Source: Bordetella parapertussis (lineage in GTDB: Bacteria; Pseudomonadota; Gammaproteobacteria; Burkholderiales; Burkholderiaceae_B). From it: DNA of 10,678 nt. The stretch covers positions 1-10,678 of the forward strand of contig CAMCWG010000076.1 in assembly GCA_945882005.1 (NCBI GenBank), given 5' to 3'. Position numbers and translations under genes: made by a program. Below the pieces are notes generated by a model that did no database searches, was not told where the DNA came from, and saw only the letters and a list, made by a program, of their open reading frames with translations. This document shows, one piece after another, positions 7,627 to 10,678 of the stretch (positions within the stretch are counted from its first letter, which is position 1; every line of letters starts with the position of its first letter).

Positions 7627-9720
7627 TCAGTGAACAGCGGTTGGTGGTGTTTGTTGCGACGCATTCAAGCGACCGAGCGCGAGTTGTAACTGCTCGAATT
7701 CACGGTTGAAATCAAGTGTACGCTTTTGCGATGTCATCGCCGCCAATACACTTGTACCGTCTGCGTGTTCTGTCGGGCGCAACCATACCCAGATGCGGCG
7801 ATCGCGCACATAAAACATCGTGAAGACGCCCAAGACCAACAACAAACAACCGATATAAACAATCAACTTACCGGGTGTGCGACTAACCTGAAAAACACTG
7901 GCCTGAACATGGTCAAAAGATTTCAAGGTAAACAAGACAGGAGCGGGATAAAACGCCAGATCCGACAATGCAGCAACGGCTAAGCGCGACCAGTTTTCTG
8001 CTTTCGTCAGTTCCTCGGGCGTATCAGCAATCGGTGGCAGACCTGCGCGCGCACGCGTCAGGCGATAAAGTTCGGCGACCGAGGAGGACAATAAGCGCGC
8101 AACGATATCGGCTGCTCGCTGTTGTTCGTCTTTGGGTACGTTGCGCTCGAGAAACTCGGAGATCGCACCTAAACCACCGGTTGCAAAGGTATCAAGCGCA
8201 CGCTCCGCCGAAGTCTGCAGCGCCTTTTGCTCAGCTGCGGAACCGCGATAGCTTTGTACAAGGTTGGCTGCCGCTTGCCTGCGCATCGCAGGATCAGCAA
8301 GCGCTGCGCGTAACAGCATAAATTCTTTAACCGAACCATGGTCATCCGCGGGGATACGCAAATATCTGAACCCTGGGCGACCAGACTCCTGGACGCCAGC
8401 CAAAAATACCGACATCCCATCGAGTTCCACCGGCAGCATATAGTTGTGAAACAAGGTGGTCTGACCACTTGCATCCGTTAGTCGATATTCAATACTCGGG
8501 CCCACGTTGCGCAAGTTGGCATTTTTTTTGCCTGCTGCACTTCCGGTCACAGAGGCCACATGCTCAGCCAGCGCTTTGGGTGCTGCGGGTTCACCTGCGA
8601 CGAGATCTTCTACGTTGATTGGACGCAGCTTGGTGATGTCAGCTTTTACTTCTTTACCGGGACCAGCAAACTTTACATCGCTAGATTGTCCAACGCGCGC
8701 TTTAAGTTCAAGCTCAACGATCTTCTCGCCCGTCAGGCTGTGCCCGATCAGCTCAACTTCGCTGCCACCATCGTCAAAACTTGATTGATAAACCGTTACA
8801 CCTTTGAAGTGCAGAGGCTCATTGACTTCAATCGTGGCATCAAAGGTTTTACCGGTGTCGGGATCGGTCACTTCGACTTCACTTGCGAAGCGACTAGGCA
8901 TTCCTGTCGAGTAGTAATCAACAATGAACTTCTTGAGTTTGAGGCTAAACGGCAGGGGTTGTACCAAAGCGCCGTCATCCACATTTACGACGGCCGTATC
9001 ACGCGCGCTACCCTCTGGCACCAATACGTTGGCCCGATAACTTGGATTACGCAACGACAAGCGACCTTGTGCGGGAACATCAGCAATCAGCATATTTTCG
9101 ACAATGGGCGTTTTGCCAAATAACCAAATCTGCATACGCACGGGTAACTCGCTATCAAGCAAACCACCCACACAAATAATGACGATAGCGGCATGCGCGA
9201 AGATATAACCGAGTCGGTTCCCACTCCCTTTTTTTGCTGCAATCAAAACGGCATCACCCTCGGTTCGCAAGCGAAGGCTGTATCCTTGTTTTTTTAACCA
9301 GGCTTGCACAGAGCCTGAAGCGTTAGGGACGTCACGCGGAGTATCAAGCTCAATGCGATGATGAAACGAGCGCAGACTCGATGTGCGGATTTGTTCTCGG
9401 AAAGAGTTCGCTTCTTTCAACATTTTTGGTGCGTTGCGCACCAGGCACAAGGTTGTTGAGACAACCAAAAATGCCATCGTCAGTAAAAACCACCAGTTGT
9501 TATAGATATGCCAGATAGAAAACTTATCAAGCACCTCAAACCAGAACGGGCCGAATTGATCGATGTAGGCGTTCGGTGTGCGACCCTGCGGGACAACTGT
9601 ACCCACCAGACTGGCTAAACAGATATACACCAGCAAGCTGATTGCAAACCGCATCGAGCTCAACAGCTCAATGAAGTGTGTAATCGGTTTTGAAGCGGAT
9701 TTAGTTGAAGGTGTTGTCAC
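7627..9720 (-). CDS. resB: Cytochrome c biogenesis protein ResB (Ccs1-type, System II)
   Basis: The inner-membrane partner of the WWD protein in System II; together they handle heme and attach it to apocytochromes outside the membrane. It has 697 residues, long against the Bacillus ResB but usual for betaproteobacteria. Order of parts: ELLSSMRFAISLL (18-30), the conserved entry to helix 1 (about 26-44); helix 2 (about 74-93); helix 3 (about 172-190) containing H176; a large periplasmic domain (about 190-615) with YYSTGMPSRFASEV (269-282) and VYQSSFDDGGSEV (310-322), both family-typical; helix 4 (about 617-637) ending FYVRDRRIWVW. A helical Ala/Arg/Glu-rich insertion lies at about 463-560. The start is a GTG at 9720 with no Shine-Dalgarno. 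The next Met (residue 23) is inside the conserved block, so it is unlikely to be the start. First gene of the block resB-ccsB-MFS-EamA, with its own promoter just upstream. Confidence 0.95.
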   Translation of the reverse strand: MTTPSTKSASKPITHFIELLSSMRFAISLLVYICLASLVGTVVPQGRTPNAYIDQFGPFWFEVLDKFSIWHIYNNWWFLLTMAFLVVSTTLCLVRNAPKMLKEANSFREQIRTSSLRSFHHRIELDTPRDVPNASGSVQAWLKKQGYSLRLRTEGDAVLIAAKKGSGNRLGYIFAHAAIVIICVGGLLDSELPVRMQIWLFGKTPIVENMLIADVPAQGRLSLRNPSYRANVLVPEGSARDTAVVNVDDGALVQPLPFSLKLKKFIVDYYSTGMPSRFASEVEVTDPDTGKTFDATIEVNEPLHFKGVTVYQSSFDDGGSEVELIGHSLTGEKIVELELKARVGQSSDVKFAGPGKEVKADITKLRPINVEDLVAGEPAAPKALAEHVASVTGSAAGKKNANLRNVGPSIEYRLTDASGQTTLFHNYMLPVELDGMSVFLAGVQESGRPGFRYLRIPADDHGSVKEFMLLRAALADPAMRRQAAANLVQSYRGSAAEQKALQTSAERALDTFATGGLGAISEFLERNVPKDEQQRAADIVARLLSSSVAELYRLTRARAGLPPIADTPEELTKAENWSRLAVAALSDLAFYPAPVLFTLKSFDHVQASVFQVSRTPGKLIVYIGCLLLVLGVFTMFYVRDRRIWVWLRPTEHADGTSVLAAMTSQKRTLDFNREFEQLQLALGRLNASQQTPPTAVH

Positions 9721-9735
9721 AGGTGTGATCGCAGC

Positions 9736-9765
9736 GTTATACGGTGTTGAAGTGAATGCTGTAAA
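9736..9765 (-). promoter_or_regulatory. Sigma70-type promoter for the resB operon
   Basis: On the complement, TTTACA (9760-9765; 5 of 6 with TTGACA) is followed after 18 bases by TATAAC (9736-9741; 5 of 6 with TATAAT). Initiation at the usual distance would fall near 9729, leaving a leader of about 9 bases before the GTG at 9720. It sits between the upstream terminator and resB, which fits independent transcription of the ccs block. Seen by motif only. Confidence 0.6.
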
Positions 9766-9782
9766 AAAGGCTTATCGCGTCG

Positions 9783-9819
9783 AAAAAAAAGGGGCGTCTA
9801 ACGACTCCCCCTTTTTTTT
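9783..9819 (-). terminator. Intrinsic terminator of the cytochrome c4 gene
   Basis: An A8-G4 run (9783-9794) faces C4-T8 (9808-9819), with an inner GTC/GAC pairing (9796-9798 with 9803-9805) around a TAAC loop and a small internal bulge. Read on the complement, a GC-rich stem is followed by eight T residues, the classic rho-independent form. It lies 18 bases beyond the end of the cytochrome gene and separates it from resB. The symmetric A and T runs would also allow it to stop transcription on the plus strand. Confidence 0.9.
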
Positions 9820-9837
9820 ATTGTCGCGGTAAAAAGT

Positions 9838-10539
9838 CTAGCGCAAACCTGCCGCGTAATCAGAAACAGCCTTAATGTCTGAATCAGACATACGATCGGC
9901 GATTTGGTTCATCATTGGGCTATTGCCACGATGACCTGCGCGGAACAGTTTGAGCTGCTCTTCGATGTAAGTCGGGAACTGACCACCAAGACGTGGGTAC
10001 TGACCCGGGATACCAGCGCCGGTTGGGGAGTGGCAGCCTGCGCAAGCGGGCACGTTGCGGTCAGGAATCCCTGCGCGCCAAATTTTTTGACCGCGCTCAA
10101 CCAGCTTCTCGTTGGTTGCGGTTGCTGGCTCGGCCAGTTTTTGCAACGACAAGTAGTAAGAGACGTTATGCATGTCGGCTTCGGAGAGCGGCGTGGCCAT
10201 GGCTTGCATGACTGAGGGGGCACCGTCTGGGCCCTTACGCAAAGCAGCCTTGGCACCGGCTTTGACGCGGAACTCTACGAGTTGCTTGTAAAGGTATTCG
10301 TGCGCCTGACCCGAGAGATTGGGGTTAGCGGGAATCGTGCTATTGCCGGCTGCGCCATGACAGGAGGCACAAGCTACGATGCCGCGTGCGGCGTCACCTT
10401 GATCATAGAGTTGGGCACCCTTAGTCGCGTCAGGCTTAGCCGGACCCGTTGCAGGGCCTGCCGCCATACTGGTTGACAGGGCGGCCACCCCGAGTAGCAA
10501 GCCACTCGCAAGCATTAACCTGGACAGCAAACGCTTCAT
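9838..10539 (-). CDS. Diheme c-type cytochrome, cytochrome c4 family
   Basis: A periplasmic or membrane-associated electron carrier of 233 residues made of two class I cytochrome c domains. A signal peptide is evident: MKRLLSR, a hydrophobic core to about residue 21, and probable cleavage after SMA (residue 26). Heme sites are CASCH (57-61) and CAGCH (166-170). Candidate axial methionines are M114 in the first domain and M209 or M210 in the second. NPNLSGQ (72-78) and YPRLGGQ (181-187) are the matching segments after each heme site, showing the internal duplication typical of c4. In this family the protein carries electrons from the bc1 complex to terminal oxidases; that role is inferred. The ATG at 10539 has GAGGT (10545-10549 on the complement) 5 bases upstream. 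It is not in the resB transcript, being closed by its own terminator, but is an obvious substrate of the ResB-CcsB ligase encoded next to it. Confidence 0.94.
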   Translation of the reverse strand: MKRLLSRLMLASGLLLGVAALSTSMAAGPATGPAKPDATKGAQLYDQGDAARGIVACASCHGAAGNSTIPANPNLSGQAHEYLYKQLVEFRVKAGAKAALRKGPDGAPSVMQAMATPLSEADMHNVSYYLSLQKLAEPATATNEKLVERGQKIWRAGIPDRNVPACAGCHSPTGAGIPGQYPRLGGQFPTYIEEQLKLFRAGHRGNSPMMNQIADRMSDSDIKAVSDYAAGLR

Positions 10540-10625
10540 TAAAGACCTCGACGCTTTTTATATTCAACTACTTTCAAACCCTAGATTATACAATAGCGTT
10601 TGAGCATATTCTTTGTGGCCTTTCC
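10540..10625. promoter_or_regulatory. Divergent promoter region between the cytochrome c4 gene and engB
   Basis: Eighty-six A/T-rich bases separate the two divergent start codons. On the complement a perfect TATAAT is at 10585-10590, about 45 bases before the cytochrome ATG, but no good -35 box is seen at 16-18 bases from it. On the plus strand TATACA at 10587-10592, overlapping that box, with TTCAAC 18 bases upstream (10563-10568), is a weak candidate for engB. Only the TATAAT is reasonably convincing. Confidence 0.45.
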
Positions 10626-10678
10626 GTGTCCATCCTCCATCGCGCTTCGTTTTTCACTTCAGCCGCCAGGTTGGACCA
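10626..10678 (+). CDS. engB: EngB (YihA/YsxC) ribosome-biogenesis GTPase, N-terminal fragment
   Basis: Only the first 17 codons and part of the next are present, cut by the right window edge. From a GTG at 10626 they read (M/V)SILHRASFFTSAARLD, very close to the N-terminus I recall for Bordetella EngB (opening SLLHRASFYISAARLDQ). EngB is an essential GTPase for 50S subunit assembly; its P-loop and other G motifs would lie beyond the window. The frame stays open upstream but holds no better start codon, and the GTG has no strong Shine-Dalgarno. Placement divergent from a cytochrome c4 gene is also what I recall in Bordetella relatives. The call rests on a short match, so it is probable rather than certain. 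Confidence 0.75.
   Translation, partial: MSILHRASFFTSAARLD

Noticed and set aside
7617..7664. A longer ccsB starting at the ATG at 7664, overlapping resB
   Set aside because: No Shine-Dalgarno before it, and the ATG at 7616 directly after the resB stop fits the tight operon spacing better. It cannot be fully excluded.
8785..9123. Plus-strand open frame of 112 codons inside resB
   Set aside because: Antisense shadow of a well-supported gene; the translation has no recognisable motif.
9578..9832. Plus-strand open frame of 84 codons over the resB start and terminator region
   Set aside because: It lies mostly antisense to resB, runs through the terminator hairpin, and shows no recognisable protein or ribosome site.
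1..10678. CRISPR arrays, tRNA or rRNA genes, insertion sequences, toxin-antitoxin or defence genes
   Set aside because: None was seen on either strand; nearly the whole window is filled by recognisable housekeeping genes and every gap is under 120 bases.

Overview
The window is an ordinary housekeeping stretch of a Gram-negative chromosome, most likely from a betaproteobacterium of order Burkholderiales, family Alcaligenaceae (relatives of Bordetella). The basis is the gene order (engB, cytochrome c4, resB, ccsB ... lysA, lptM, cyaY, mrcA), the long ResB of about 700 residues typical of betaproteobacterial System II cytochrome c biogenesis, and the EngB N-terminus, which reads like the Bordetella protein. 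Base composition by eye is mid-50s percent GC, well below Bordetella, so a moderate-GC relative is likelier. The family assignment is inference from memory. Nothing looks mobile: I saw no transposase, integrase, tRNA, rRNA, CRISPR array or phage gene.

Layout: (1) positions 1-2123, plus strand, the 3' majority of mrcA, encoding bifunctional penicillin-binding protein 1A and cut by the window edge. (2) 2135-2464, minus strand, cyaY, a bacterial frataxin, convergent with mrcA. (3) 2497-4125, plus strand, lptM (a small outer-membrane lipoprotein) followed by lysA (diaminopimelate decarboxylase). (4) 4152-9720, minus strand, a four-gene block transcribed in the order resB, ccsB, MFS transporter, EamA/DMT transporter, with gaps of 10, 12 and 6 bases. 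(5) 9838-10539, minus strand, a diheme cytochrome c4 with its own intrinsic terminator. (6) 10626 to the right edge, plus strand, the first 17 codons of engB, divergent from the cytochrome gene.

Functionally the minus-strand half is a respiratory unit. ResB and CcsB form the System II heme handling and ligation complex, and the cytochrome c4 just upstream is a natural substrate with two CxxCH heme sites. The two transporters at the end of the resB transcript have no obvious cytochrome role. The plus-strand genes serve the cell envelope: PBP1A builds peptidoglycan, LysA makes lysine from the peptidoglycan precursor meso-diaminopimelate, and LptM belongs to the LptDE lipopolysaccharide translocon. 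CyaY belongs to iron-sulfur cluster assembly.

Regulatory signals are compact. There is a convincing sigma70-type promoter 15 bases before the resB start codon and a strong A/T-flanked hairpin behind the cytochrome c4 gene. Two perfect 8-base-stem, 8-base-loop hairpins sit at the two convergent gene junctions, each with the minus-strand gene's stop codon in its loop. I did not find an undescribed system. The most interesting points are the twin stop-codon hairpins, the short-leader promoter of resB, and the transporter pair attached to the ccs operon.
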